DNA from: Branchiostoma floridae
Lineage: Eukaryota > Chordata > Leptocardii > Amphioxiformes > Branchiostomatidae
Assembly (NCBI RefSeq): GCF_000003815.2
Contig: NC_049990.1
Span: 13,906,819 to 13,970,818, forward strand
Reading direction: 5' to 3'
DNA: 64,000 bases
The notes beneath the pieces were generated by a model that saw nothing but the letters and a program-made list of their open reading frames with translations, did not search any database and was not told where the DNA came from. A program made the position numbers and the translations under genes. Positions 1 to 11,799 of the stretch are shown here, in pieces (the stretch's first letter is position 1; each line of letters starts with the position of its first letter).

Positions 1-1137
1 GGCTTACTCAATACAGGTGGATAGATAACTACGACAAGTTACAGGAGCTATTTGAGGTTCCCTGGATCGCCATGATCTTTCTCAGACACGCGAAAGGAAA
101 CGTTAAACAGAAACTGATGGCTCACGGCATCGGGCGACACTCCAGGGAACAGATAGAAGGCATCATGGAGAAAGATCTCAAAGCCATCTCAACTTTCCTG
201 GGTACACTTTCTACCATGTTTTGCTTCTAACCAAATTATGAAAATTCAACCTCTTCTTATTACTTGTATTACTTTTTTGTACGCTACATTTTGGTACGCT
301 TTTAAATATGCCTATTTTCTATCCAGATTATGAAGATTCTGTAATCTTTAGGGTTTTAAAAAGTGCACTACCACAATGCAGTAGGATAGTGTGGAAAATA
401 CGTAACATACATGTCTGTTGACAAAGGAATAAGCCACCTCATAGCGAAGGAATTGCGGGTTAGGTCAGAGGTTACATTATCTGCGACGAAAAAGTATCCC
501 ATACTTGTGAACAGCATATCTAGATTTTAAAAAACTTGCCTACTAATAAGGGGCCTAAAACACAACGCATTTCACGCATCCTCCTATGCAGGGACATCCA
601 ACGGCAAAACCGTCTGTCTGGATGTACACTGCTTTCTCAACCGTCAGTCTTAGTTCCTGACCGCCCTGCTTATAGACACCCTTGTATATGCGAGACCCCT
701 TTTGATAACTGAAAGGCCTATTCTCTGATTGGCTGACAGCTGGTTGTGGGGGGGGGGGGGCGTCCACAGGAACGGTGGAGAAAGCAGGGTACATCCAGAC
801 AGGCGGTTTTGCTGTTGGATGTCCCTGCGTAGGAGGATTTCACGCTGCGCTCGTGCAACCAGAACTGTGAGTTGGCTTATGACGCCCGTTTCATCAAGAT
901 ACTACACAATGACTATTTCTCTTTCCAGGTACTAAACCTTATCTGATGGGAGATGAGCCTACTGAGGTGGATGCAGCAGTGTTCGGTCAGCTGTCGGAGA
1001 TAGTTTGGACCGCGCCCGGCTCCTACCTACACAGGATTGTCACTGTGGACTGTCCCAACCTGCAGGCCTATTGCAGCCGTATCAAGGACCGCTATTGGTC
1101 AGACTGGGATCAGCTGACGGGAAACACCAACCACTAA
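1..1137 (+). CDS. faxc: Failed axon connections homologue, last two exons (partial)
   Basis: Two coding exons are visible. Exon 1 is 1-201, open at the window edge, with a donor GT at 202. Exon 2 is 929-1137 after the acceptor AG at 927-928, ending in TAA. The join restores one Gly codon (G at 201 plus GT at 929-930), so the phase agrees. The joined peptide, about 136 residues, has the helical GST-C-like sequence typical of failed axon connections and metaxin relatives: a YRWIDNYDKLQELF stretch early, then KPYLMGDEPTEVDAAVFGQL and a CPNLQAYCSRIKDRYW end. In Drosophila, Fax acts in axon development with Abl; a role here is by homology only. The 5' part, including the thioredoxin-like half, lies outside the window. 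The 727 bp intron carries a foldback repeat. A polyadenylation signal lies 270 bp past the stop. Confidence 0.85.
564..848. mobile_element. Foldback (MITE-like) inverted repeat in the faxc intron
   Basis: An arm of about 80 bp at 564-644 is repeated inverted at 772-848 with scattered mismatches. Both arms share GGATGTCCCTGC and ACATCCAGACA. The spacer of about 127 bp contains a G run at 748-760. There is no coding capacity. Its position inside an intron and its long near-perfect arms suggest a small non-autonomous DNA transposon. The target duplication was not resolved. Confidence 0.6.
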
Positions 1138-1405
1138 ACTCAGCCACTGCCGCACTGTTATTTAATCACAAATGCTTTATCGGCTGCCCCGTGTATGAGG
1201 TAGCCACGTAAAGAACCCCAACACACCTATCGGAAAGAGTAGAGGCATTCCCGTGTGTTTGGTCTTTGTAAAACCGCCACTAACTACTTGCACAATGCCT
1301 CCTTCCAATTATTGAGAGTCACTGCTTTACCATTAGCTTTGTTCCGGTTGTTGCATAAAATGGGAGTGAAATCTTTTTTTGTCGAAAAGTACATTGAATA
1401 ATACA

Positions 1406-1411
1406 AATAAA
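1406..1411 (+). promoter_or_regulatory. Polyadenylation signal AATAAA of the faxc-like gene
   Basis: AATAAA lies about 270 bp downstream of the TAA at 1135-1137, in AT-rich sequence without another gene. It is the nearest canonical signal, so the 3' UTR probably ends near 1430. Confidence 0.5.
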
Positions 1412-1429
1412 GGTACTAGGACCCAGTGA

Positions 1430-2623
1430 CGGCGGACTCAAGTTGCACACAACTTATACAAATATTGAAAATAGTATATAAGATAGTACTACGCTAATTA
1501 AATAAGTATGTACATACATTAAAAATATATATTGAACAGAGAGGACTACCACGTAAAATCAACATTTGTTTGGCATCTGTGTGTTAACTTAAACGTATGA
1601 CTTTTTATCTGATTGGGAAACAGGCTGTATGTATTTTAATACAATGCATATCAATTGCTGAATAAGCTTGTTTAAGTGGTTTAGAATGATCAGTATAAGT
1701 TCCCTTGGTTTTGAATCAGACGCTGAGGTGCATTGTGCACCAGGCCGATTGTCGATTCGGGTGCTCCTGACTTTTACGTTTCATGCAGGGATATGAAAGC
1801 TGGAAAGGAGGAAGAAAGAGAAAACTTTAATTCTTCCTTTAGTTATCATCAACTTACTTTGAATACTATTTGTTTGATCAATTTGTGGATGACGCGGATC
1901 TATTTGTGTTGAAATCTTTTTATTCTAGTTTTATTTAAGCAGCCCTGGTTTTACTGCAAGAAACATATTTTATCTCGTAATATTTCCGGGTTTCCAGAGG
2001 ATGTCATCCGTAAAATGTGTATACATATGTAATTATGTGTTTCTGTGTGTGCGTGTGTCTATGTGTGTGTGTGTTTCTGTGTGTACTCGCATTTTTACTA
2101 GCGTCCAGCACTAACTCGTATAGGTTGGTAGAATATAATGGAATATTATCAATTCAAAATGCTATAATGTCATTGTGGTAACACACGACGGGAACTTGTA
2201 GCATTTGGAAGTTATGTACAGGGGAATACCGTTGAACATAAATTATGCAAATGCGATCCTCATTTGCATAATGTATTACTTTCTGCACTCAGCCTTCCTT
2301 ATTACGAATGTTGTATCTATATGCATGTACTTAGCCCGATAGGACATGGATGTGCAATAAAGGCTCTTATATATATATAAACGGAGAAACAAATTAGACC
2401 TGGCTTCGAGGAAAGCATTGAACATTGAATCCTTACCTTTACCCATCTGTACATTAATAAAGAATGAGTCAGTCGACTATAAAGTCGCCGTCGGATTGAC
2501 ACAGGTCAATAAGATTACTCGGGTATGGAAACAATAATCACCGTGTCAGATTATTGAGAGTACGGGAGAAAAAACAACAATGGCCATTTATAATACCGGG
2601 GGTAAAAGCAATAAGGGAGCCTA
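1430..2623. other. AT-rich intergenic DNA between two convergent genes
   Basis: No open frame of note on either strand. There is a degenerate TG-rich stretch at about 2036-2090 and the palindrome listed separately. The faxc-like gene (+) and the C-type lectin gene (-) converge here. A last lectin exon could lie in this stretch or in the gap next to it, but none was recognised. Confidence 0.5.
2241..2272. repeat. Short palindrome with two octamer motifs
   Basis: ATTATGCAAATG and CATTTGCATAAT form inverted arms around a 7 bp loop, placing two ATGCAAAT octamers head to head. The octamer is the POU-factor consensus, but ATTTGCATAA strings are very common in this window, for example at 18530-19270 and 55140-55470, so this may be repeat-derived. 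Confidence 0.45.
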
Positions 2624-2723
2624 NNNNNNNNNNNNNNNNNNNNNNNNNNNNNNNNNNNNNNNNNNNNNNNNNNNNNNNNNNNNNNNNNNNNNNNNNNNNN
2701 NNNNNNNNNNNNNNNNNNNNNNN
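2624..2723. other. Assembly gap of 100 N
   Basis: Exactly 100 N, a conventional placeholder for a gap of unknown size. It sits at the edge of the tetranucleotide array, which probably broke the assembly, and it may hide the last exon of the lectin gene. Confidence 0.95.
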
Positions 2724-3005
2724 TGAGTGAGGGAGTGTAATTGAGAGTGTGTGAGTGAGAAAATGATTGAGTGAGTGATGTGTTGAGTGAGTGAGTGGGT
2801 GAATGAGTGAGATTGAGTGAGTGATTGAGTGAATAAGTGATTGAGTGAGTGAGTGAGATTGAGTGAGTGAGCGATTGAGTGAGTGATTGAGTGAGGGAGA
2901 GTGAGTGAGTGAGTGAGTGAGTGAGTGAGTGAGTGAGTGAGTGAGTGAGTGAGTGAGTGAGTGAGTGAGTGAGTGAGTGAGTGAGTGAGTGAGTGAGTGA
3001 GTGAG
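2724..3005. repeat. GTGA tetranucleotide microsatellite
   Basis: Degenerate GAGT/GTGA repeats run from 2724 to about 2895 and near-perfect ones from about 2893 to 3004. The array abuts the gap, so its true length is unknown. On the minus strand the frame of the lectin exon reads through it as repeated Leu-Thr-His-Ser. Confidence 0.95.
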
Positions 3006-3091
3006 AAAAAATACTAGTACATCATAACGTGCGCGGGCAAAATCAGCATTCTGCCTTCTACTTGTTTTCTTTCCAAAAAATGACCTAATAC

Positions 3092-4004
3092 CTGGAGCGA
3101 CTTGGCAGGAGAAGAGATATGTCCTGCTGCATGATGCACTGGCCCACTGGTACTTCAAGGCCAAAACACAGTTACCATCCCCATACGGATGACCCTCCTC
3201 CCAGGAGTTAAAGCCAGCAAGTGCAGAGCCGTCCGCCCACTTGAACTGTCCTCCTCTGTCGGGGCGGGACAGGCCGATCCAGACCTCCCGCCACCTTAAG
3301 ACGGTGTCGGAGAGAAGAGAGAACAAGAAGGTGTTTGTCTGCGCGTCTCGGGGCATGGCGAGTGTGCCGCCGTCTTCACGACAGGCAGCAGCAGAATCGT
3401 TGAAGGTCTTCTCTGTCTTGTAGATCTTGTAGCAGGTTTCAAGCCACATTGTGTAACCTTTGGGGCAGGGTCCTGTAAAAACATTTGCAGTACCACAGGG
3501 AATAAAAGACCATAATTTATGACCAATAAATCATTGTGTTCCACTAAATAATCATTCTTGAGCCCTATAATGGTAAACACTACAAATATAGATTCCCCTC
3601 ATTAATTATGCAAATTAAGTGCAAGTGGCAGTTTGCATAATTTGCACTTTAGTATGTACATCTCTGTCAAAGCTACCTACATATCATTGTCGTTCCCTTC
3701 TTCAGTTATCCTCCTGAGAAGATTTAAAAAACGCTCCTGCAGTTCCAGAGCAACCTGCTAGGGGACCCAAAATACACCACCTATTCCTTACGTCATCAGC
3801 CACCCAAAAATCAAGACCACAGCACATACAGTTCAAAAGATACAAAAACTATTTTTTGCTGCAGTACCAAGGTCACATACCAGGGGGGGGGCAAGATTGA
3901 CTTTGACCTTAGTCATCCTAACACCTACTTACATACCAAATATCATCGTACTCCAGCCAGAGGTTCTTGAGTTATGCTGACAACAAAACAAATATCCGGA
4001 AACA

Positions 4005-4084
<80 letters not shown>

Positions 4085-6424
4085 GACAGACAGACAGACA
4101 AACACACACACAAAACTATATCACCATTTTCCATAGAGATAAACATGTCAGAGAATCTAGACGAGACAAATAACAGATTATTTAGTTCTCGCAATGGAAT
4201 GAGTGCCTCACCTGCATGTTCAGCCGGTCCATCACCGGGCGGCCCGACAGGTCCCACGGGTCCAGCTGGCCCCGGGGCTCCCTTTTCTCCCGGAGGTCCA
4301 GGTGGACCTGAGTAAATAAAAAAGCACACCTTCAGTCACGAAACTTCATTAAGAATGATTCACAAGTATTGTAAAATATTTCAACAGGATACTGTGTCAA
4401 TCCTTTTCAAGAATTTTTCTAACTTGCCTGGCGTCTTGATCATCTCGTAAAGACGCTGCTCCAAGGCTGCACTTTGGTTTTGCGATATGTCATCCAAGTC
4501 GCGTTTCAAGGCGCCAACAGCGATGGAGAGTTGGGATGTGTCCTCCAGATGGCGTTTCATGGCGTCAACAGTTGTGGTCAGTTCCGATATTTCCTAAAAA
4601 CCATACAGTACTTTAAAAAAAAACGTTCAAAATAACATGAACTAGTGACGATGTTTCACATATTTCAATACGTACTTAATTATTAACCCTATTCAGATGG
4701 GGAGGGGTGAATATTGAGGCCTCTGCCAACTTTTTTCTCGCATAATGGCAGAACGACTTACGCTGGATCCACCAAATTGGTGACTTCTCCTCAAATTTAG
4801 TTGGCAACAATTTCACGAAGTTTATTTTCTACAAACCGTTCAGTATGTCATAAGTCATAATAACACGAACTACAGAAGATGTATCATAAATCTAGACATC
4901 TACTTATCAAAATAGGAAAGAAAACATTCTGTCCAGCAAAGAGTTTGGGATGTTTACCTTCTTGTTGATGAACGTCAGAGGTGCGAGTCCCACAGCGAGC
5001 AGCACGGCAATGCCGGCGGCGATGCAGCTGCGGTGGGAGCGGATGAAGCTACAGAGAGCACCGCGGCCGCTTGCTCCACCCGGATACGTGCGGTCTGTTC
5101 GAAATAGTGATTTGGTTCTGGTCATTATCAAGTTCTTTCACGTGACGGCACCAATATTCAATATAGATAACCATAACCGTAAATCATTTCGACAAGAATG
5201 TATCTTCTCCGAAAATTGAGATACTTATGGCATCAAATGCTAGCAAAAGAAAGAACATCAGCGTACCCAAAGCTATGTGATGAAGATGTTTACATATGAC
5301 ATATTTTGTAAACAGAGAACGGATAGAACATGGTTTTAATACTTTCTCTTGATATATGTAAAATCAGAATTATAAGTAGTAACATGGTTCATGTATATGA
5401 ATAATATTTGATTCGAAGTATTCAGCGATACGCATTTTATAACCGATAATAATGATCATGATAAACCATCCAACAATACACACTCATTAATAATAACGAT
5501 ATTGTGACCAAAAACTTTGAAAAATGAAGAAAAATTGCCGAAATGGAATTCAAAATGTCCAAAACGATATTTTCTACACATGACAGGGACATACTCTGCA
5601 GTATGTCAAGTCAGAGGGGCAAAACTACCACTGAAGAGGGCCTACCTATACTATAGCATAATACAATGGAGACTCGTTTTGGTGCAATTACCCCGGATGA
5701 CCCAGGGGAATCCAAAATGGCCACCACATCTGGCAAATGAATTCACTTTCTTGCAATTACTTTCTTCTACTTTTACGTCATAGCTTGTTTGTTTGTTTTA
5801 TCAAGATCTCAATTGGTGTTACTCGAGTTCAACACTATTTTTCCTGTAGTCCAACTACATTAAAACAATAAAATGAAATTAAAAGAATAAAGCTTGTACA
5901 GTCAGTACACAGAAAATTGAACATTAAATCAACAAATGTGGCAAACTTGAAAGTGATTGGCAGAGGTCAGTGGGCAACAAAGAATAACGAAAACAATCAG
6001 GTATCATATGCATCAGTACTCATGAATATTTATGGCGTAAATATTCTCTGCCTTAGCCATCATTCCTTGATAAGTGGCGTCATAACTAATACATTATATA
6101 CTACAAAGACATACATACATTCTTCTTGGAAAACATTCTGATTGCACGAATGAAACTATGCAGTTAAGAGGCAAAATAAAGTAAAAAGAGTCGACTACCC
6201 TTAGAGGCATACGCAGCATGGCGTTTCACCTCCTCGGCTTCTTTGTACGTGTCTGTAGACGTTTCTCGGTCTTCCTGACGCCCGTCAGAAGCGCCTTTGT
6301 CTAGGCGGACACGCCCGCGGGAACCACCCTGGTGCCTGGGAGGGGGCTGGGGAGGCGGCACACTGGTTTGGTCGCCGCGGGGCCCAGAGGAACGGGTTCG
6401 GACGGGCTCTGCTTGCTCGTACAT
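3092..6424 (-). CDS. Type II membrane C-type lectin with collagen-like stalk
   Basis: Five exons join in one consistent frame: 6424-6199 (start ATG at 6424-6422 just after a likely acceptor), 5094-4958, 4593-4428, 4307-4212 and 3472-3092. In order they encode a Pro/Gly/Arg-rich cytoplasmic N-terminus of about 75 residues, a single membrane segment (IAAGIAVLLAVGLAPL), a coiled-coil-like stalk of about 55 residues, ten or so Gly-X-Y triplets (GPPGPPGEKGAPGPAGP), then a C-type lectin domain with WIGL, FKWADGS and four spaced cysteines ending in FSC. The usual EPN or QPD sugar motif is absent (GHP at that place), so calcium-dependent sugar binding is doubtful. The intron 4427-4308 uses a GC donor (AG/GCAAGT). 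The C-terminus is unresolved: a good donor follows Ala-Pro at 3091-3090, otherwise the frame runs into the microsatellite and gap. The family gives surface pattern receptors or scavenger lectins; the ligand is unknown. Confidence 0.8.
4007..4101. repeat. CA dinucleotide array followed by GACA repeats
   Basis: About 36 CA units at 4007-4080 run into GACA units to about 4101. The array lies in the lectin intron between the collagen exon and the lectin-domain exon. Frames across it are low-complexity and not genes. Confidence 0.95.
5095..6198 (-). other. Large intron of the lectin gene
   Basis: AT-rich sequence between the exon ending at 6199 and the exon starting at 5094. No repeat with clear ends and no open frame resembling a protein was found. 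Confidence 0.55.
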
Positions 6425-6604
6425 TTCTGTTGTACGGTGACAAGCAAAGAGTGCACAGTCTATAACAGTCAAGATGCATGAATATGGAATATCAATATAC
6501 CACGATTAGTCTGGAGAGCGTTGAAACTCTTGCCCTTATCTGGAAGAATCAGCAGGTATGACGCAAGGAAAATGGCATTTTGTTTACTGCAAGTGGCAGA
6601 CAAA

Positions 6605-6852
6605 TCTTTCAATCTTTATTCATTAAATCAACATTACAGAGTTATCCCTTACAGCAGTACCTCTGAAGACCGTTGATCTTACAGTGTGGGGTGAATTATT
6701 ACAACAACTAGACACAGTAGGCATGACATAAACAGTACATAGACAAAAAAACACTTAAGCATCAGTCAATGATTTGTTATATAGTCTGATGGTATAGTGT
6801 AGGAAGGAGTTGCGCAGTCTGGAGGTCCTTACTTTTGGGACAAAGATGCTAA
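6605..6852 (-). mobile_element. LINE 3' end fragment
   Basis: On the minus strand 6852-6759 reads as a C-terminal tail, SIFVPKVRTSRLRNSFLHYT and onward to a stop, a pattern common at the end of non-LTR retrotransposon ORF2 proteins. About 150 bp of 3' UTR follow, ending near 6605. The reverse transcriptase core is missing, so it is a 5'-truncated copy. Confidence 0.5.
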
Positions 6853-7402
6853 CCTGAACTTCGCAGTATTCTGCATAATTTATGCTAGTGCACTTAAATG
6901 CAACGACTTTAAATTCAACGGCCGTTACCAGAGGAACATTAGAGGTGACACTATTTGCATACTACGTGGCACGGCTCTGTGACATACATGAATTCACACA
7001 ATCGCCCTCTATGAAACGCATAAGCATTCAGTCTGTCGTAGGCATAGTATACGTATGTGCGTTCAGAATGCAGCCCGTCGGCTACTGCGAAACTAATGCA
7101 GTTCTAGTACACATTGCTAGGCTACGCTTTTGATCCATGAAAGCAAATCTTCTACGCGCGAAGATAATTTCAGTTCTATAAATTGATGCTAGGTGACGCT
7201 TTTGATCCATTGACCATGAGAACAAAGCTTCTATGATAGTAGATAATAATAATCGTCGTACTAAAAAAATGTTAGTTTCTGATGTTTTGATTCAAGAAAA
7301 AAAGTGCTTTAGCAGAAATACTTCTCATTTATGACAAAAGTTGCTTATTGCTTGTGACTTCCTAAACTATATAAAAAGCTTCAGTTGCTCAGTTTCCATA
7401 TA

Positions 7403-8064
7403 CAGTCAAACCTGTATTAGCGGCCACCTTTGCATACCGGCCACCTGCCCATAGTGGCCACTTTTTGTCGGTCCCTTGGATTCGTAATGATTAAGAGATA
7501 GGCTTAGCGGCCACCTGTCCAACGCGGCCACGGCCACACGATTTCCGGTCCCGCAGGTACAAAAACACTGCCGATTACGGCAACGCGGACCGCTGGTCTA
7601 TGTTTCGGATCGCGTTCGGTCATATGCAGCGGCCTTATCGTCACACTACGCCAGATTTAAAACCTCTGTGATTTATTTCCAAACAAAACTTCGCTAAAAC
7701 TGGCCTTACCCATACCCGCTGACAAACGAGGTCATATAAGGTTAATAGACGACACCAATATTACGGAGGTAAATTGTGTTAAAGTTACGTTCTAATACAC
7801 TGGATACCGGTCTCTTCAGACAATATCAACTGTAGAACATTTAAAATTTTTTATAGCTTTTGTGTTCTTAATACATATAGTGTAAAAATCATTGCAGTAC
7901 ATGTACAGTACTGTATTATGTGAATATAAATCAGTGGGTACTAAAACCATGTGTAACTTATTGCTTGTGGTCAATTAATTAGCATATTCTCTATAGTGAC
8001 CACCTCTCTAAAGTGGCCAATTTTGACCAGTCCCTTGAGTGGCCGCTATAGACAGGTTTGACTG
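7403..8064. mobile_element. Mariner-like non-autonomous DNA transposon
   Basis: Inverted ends start CAGTCAAACCTGT and continue for about 28 bp with few mismatches (GCGGCCAC shared). Both ends are flanked by TA (7401-7402 and 8065-8066). Units 2 and 3 have the uninterrupted site (CATATAGAAG near 26028 and 48388). TA duplication and CAG termini fit the Tc1/mariner superfamily, perhaps pogo-like. The 662 bp hold no transposase frame. Confidence 0.8.
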
Positions 8065-8149
8065 TACTATAGAAACAACAACATAGAGATCTGCCCTGGT
8101 GCTAAACACTATTTTTTTAATAGACACGAGACACTAGGCATAACAAACA

Positions 8150-8870
8150 CAGCACCTGTCAGACGCACAAACACACCCGCCGTTCCTCCTGAGCACTTTC
8201 AACACACAAGTACGCCTGTCCATGGTACTGAACACTACCCCCACATACGCACACCTGTCCATGGAACTGGACACTTTCCACACACTCAAACACGGATGCC
8301 CTTGCTTTTTAGATTATTCACACATAAACACACCTACCATTGGCCCTGAACACTGCCCACACATATACACGCCTGTCATTGGTACTGAACACTACCTACA
8401 CGCAAACACACCTGTCCTCGGTACTATACTGAACACTACCCTCACAAAAACACACCTGCCCATGGTACTGATAACTTTTCACACACTCAAACACACATGC
8501 CCTTGTTTCTTAAAATCACCCACACACAAACACAGCTAGGATTGGTCCTGAACGCTAACCGCACATGAACACACCGGTCCTTAGTATTGAACACTTTTTA
8601 CACACTCAATCACTTGCCCTTGCTTCTGAAAATTATCCACTCACAAACACGCATAGAATTGGTCCTGAACACTATTCACGTACAAACAGACCTGTCCTTT
8701 GTACTGAACACTACCTAAACGCAAACACACCTGTCCTTGGTACTGAACACTTTCCACACACTCAAACACAGATGCCCTTGCGTCTTAAAATCATCCACAC
8801 ATAAACACACTTACTATTAATCCTGAACATTATCCACACATAAACACTTGTCCTTGGTACTGAACACTGT
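8150..8870. repeat. 35-38 bp minisatellite, unit 1 copy
   Basis: About 20 diverged copies of a unit like CACACATAAACACACCTGTC followed by CTTGGTACTGAACACTAC. It is homologous to arrays at 26140-26660 and 48480-49180, with more substitutions than those. Frames through it reflect the repeat and are not genes. Confidence 0.9.
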
Positions 8871-8879
8871 ATTCATCCT

Positions 8880-10232
8880 GAGGAGACATTTATTAATACA
8901 CGGGTGTAATTTTAGCTTCCTACAGTAATAGAAGTGGGTCCGATCTAGGGGAACTGATCTTCCGACCGATTTCCAAGGGTGTGGTCATCTTGAAATTAAC
9001 TCGGTCTCTAATACAAATCTGAGCAACAATTTTTGAGATATTTCAGTTTCATTTATATTATGTGCCTTTACCTTTGTGCCTTATGCCATTTCATTCGATA
9101 AAAAATAAGCTTGCAATAAAACTACTTGCAGTACGTTCTGACTCACCTAGGTTAGGTTTTGATACAATATAGAATAAAAAGCCTGATAAAAACGACTAAA
9201 AAACGTTAAAAAAACAGCAGGACCCTAACCTCTGTTTGGAGATGGAGAGTATACGTAATACCGTTATACTAACATTCTCTGCAGACGTGCCACCGTGCCG
9301 TTAGTAAAGAAAACAACAACAACACAGTGTGCTAATGTTTATTAATGGAATTTCCAACATTTTGCGTTAGAACTGATAGAAATAAGCAACAGATTTTACC
9401 GTTTACAACATTGATACCATCGTAGGAGAATATTTTTTAATCAAGTATAAAGTAATATCATCCATACAATTTTCAAACCGTATACATTGGCATGGATTTT
9501 AAGATTATGTTGGGATTACGATTCTCATGATTTTTATCAACATTCATGTTATGCAAATAACTAGACAATCAACATCAGGGTACACGTCAGTCTAATTCTG
9601 AGTTGTTTGTGACACGCCATTACCGATCCGCCACTGACGGACGCGACACACAACAAGCGCCAACTGAGGCTATTCTGACTGGATTGAAAGGTATCATTCT
9701 GTCATTTTATTGTCATTTACCATTTAACACACCACCGGGGTCCTTTTGGGCCCGGCGTATATTTCGAAGTGCAATTTAAACAAAACGATTTTGATACGAA
9801 AAAATCAGCATCTCATAAGTCATATAGGCTCTTTATTATTTCACCGAGATAGGCACGATATATACTGTAGTAGTGTAGATATCAGAATGGGATCCGTTTG
9901 AGCCCACGCAAGATGTGCAGTTATCTTAAACATTAACATTTTTGCGCTGTTCTCAATATGTATACTTGTGAGTATGATTATTTAAATTTATTATGACTTT
10001 TCGCTTGAAAACTAAGGGGCATAAAACAGAATTAGCACCGTGTGTATAAAGCGTGGTCTCTCTGGTCTTTTTATATTTTTTTACATAAATCATAATGATG
10101 AGCAGGAATCATTATGTTTATTCCTGGAAGGTCAAAACAGTCATAAAGACGAGGTAGCAAAACAAGTAAACAGCCTTCACCTTGATATTAATATTCAACC
10201 AGCGAGCTTCAGACAATTAGCACCACAATATC
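8880..10232. other. Non-coding spacer upstream of LRR gene 1
   Basis: Corresponds to 28070-29550 in unit 2 and 50600-51850 in unit 3 (shared landmarks GTGCCACCGTGCCGTTAGTA and CACCACCGGGGTCCTTTTG). No open frame is preserved across the three copies, so I see no gene here. Confidence 0.6.
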
Positions 10233-10234
10233 AC

Positions 10235-10602
10235 TAAAGCTAAGGGCACAACCCGTCGTACGTGCTAAACGTGGGCGATCATTTGGGATCAGTAATTGGT
10301 ATACGTAAGTACCGCCTCCGTACGAACTCGAACGGGATCCAACGGATTTGGGAGCACGCCGTAGAACTATACGTGCATGGCGAACTTTCTTTGCATTCGG
10401 GCTGCGGATTCGCCCCCCTGCGCAACGAACGATGCACGCAACCGGCTCACGGCCAGGCGTGGCGTGCAGACCACATACTTACACTTTGCGCAACCGTGCG
10501 AGTGACGTGCGTCGAGACGTTCTCCTTCCTCACGTTTTCAGAAAAACGTGGCGGGCATGACCTCCCGAAAAACGTACGGACAAAAAGCACGTATGGCAGA
10601 GT
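10235..10602. mobile_element. CGTACG-rich TIR element, copy 1 (right end truncated)
   Basis: Starts CTAAGGGCACAACCCGTCGT, matching the end of the unit 2 element (30859-30885) read in reverse. The interior is full of CGTACG motifs and matches unit 2 closely. The last 25-30 bp are missing: GCACGTATGGCAGAG joins the host AATTC. In unit 3 the site near 53120 is empty. No transposase is present. Confidence 0.65.
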
Positions 10603-10730
10603 AATTCAAAACTGTTTGTGACGTGCCGCAAGAAATTACAAAACGCCTATCTTTCAAACACAGGAGAAAACATATTCAGTTCTTGTATCTTAGGTCATTA
10701 ACTATACTAATACGAAAGATGTAACTAAAA

Positions 10731-11057
10731 CTAAGGGCACGCCGCACGTGTTATTTGTTCGTACGTTTCTGTTGGAAGATCACCTCCGCCACGTTTTTCT
10801 AAAAACGTGGGAAAGGAATGGCTAGAGCAAGGAGGGCTGTACAGGGCACGCGCGCCGCCTGTACTGGCACGTACGGGAAAGAATCCGCACCCCGAATATA
10901 GAAAAAGTTTTGCATGCACGTTAAGTGCTACGGCGTGTCTGCGTGCTCACAAATCCGTTGGATTCCGTACGATTTCGTACGGAGGTGGCACTTACCACTT
11001 ACGGATCCCAAAAGATTGCCCATGTTTTTGTACGTAGTCAGCACGCACTTGCACGTA
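10731..11057. mobile_element. CGTACG-rich TIR element, copy 2, opposite orientation
   Basis: Left end CTAAGGGCACGCCGCACGTG is the reverse complement of the family's right end. The right end near 11040-11057 (GCACTTGCACGTACG) matches the family's left end reversed. Host sequence TGGAGTTCCTGATATTAACA resumes after it, and unit 3 has its counterpart at 57260. Confidence 0.6.
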
Positions 11058-11174
11058 CGATGGTTGGAGTTCCTGATATTAACATGATAGGCAAGGGTGC
11101 GAAAATCTCGTAACTGTATCGTAATTATCTTATAATTTAAAGAATGTCGGTGACCTGTCAGTTGGTATTTGATT

Positions 11175-11788
11175 TTATCTTTATTTTTCTTATTCTGTTT
11201 TCTTTAGTCAGGGTAGCACAACTCAGTGTAACCACACTGCTTTACAGTGGGGCCCTGGATAACACATAGTACATGTCACATCAACACAATATATAACATA
11301 CAAATAATATACACAAAAGACCGTTATCCATAATCATAATACAGTCCGGTCGTGAAGTCAGAGGTCAACTCTCAATTTCATCATACACTTAAATGTTGCA
11401 ATGTTTGGAGCCGTTTTTAAAGTCATTGGAAGGTGATTCCACTGACAAACGCCCCTGTGGCTAAACTTACGCCTTCCACATTCTAAGTGAACTTGTGGCA
11501 GCTCTATTGATTGGATTAAACTATATATGACGAATAGGGTAACTGTGAGTCTCTGATACCATATGGAATACACTGAAATATTCTGGAAGTACTTGGTTAA
11601 CAGACTTGTAAACTGTATGCAACAGGTGTTCATTTCTTCTAGTTTCCAGAGTTTTCCAGTGAAGACTAGAGAGTTCATTACTACCGATGTGAGACGTATA
11701 TGAAAGACCAAGTATAATTCTAGCAGCTCGTTTGTGTAGCTTTTGTAATATCTGAAATGCATTTTCCACAGTTACCCCATACAACATT
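11175..11788 (-). mobile_element. CR1/L2-like LINE, 5'-truncated 3' end
   Basis: On the minus strand 11787-11521 reads LQKLHKRAARIILGLSYTSH and onward, and a second frame at about 11510-11358 reads FSHRGVCQWNHLPMTLKTAP. These are the C-terminal parts of a non-LTR reverse transcriptase protein, now separated by a frameshift. A 3' UTR with an A-rich tail ends at 11175. Unit 3 has the intact target (GATTGGTCCTCGC at about 57376), which fixes both ends. The catalytic core is absent. Confidence 0.85.
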
Positions 11789-11799
11789 GGTCCTCGCTA

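Noticed and set aside
3943-4111. Cys-Val repeat open frames on the minus strand
   Set aside because: They are translations of the CA array, lying in a lectin intron.
8222-8804. Thr/His-rich open frames on the + strand
   Set aside because: They follow the minisatellite unit and are not kept in units 2 and 3.
8150-8870. CRISPR array
   Set aside because: No constant spacer length and no alternation of repeat and unique spacer; it is a plain tandem minisatellite in eukaryotic DNA.
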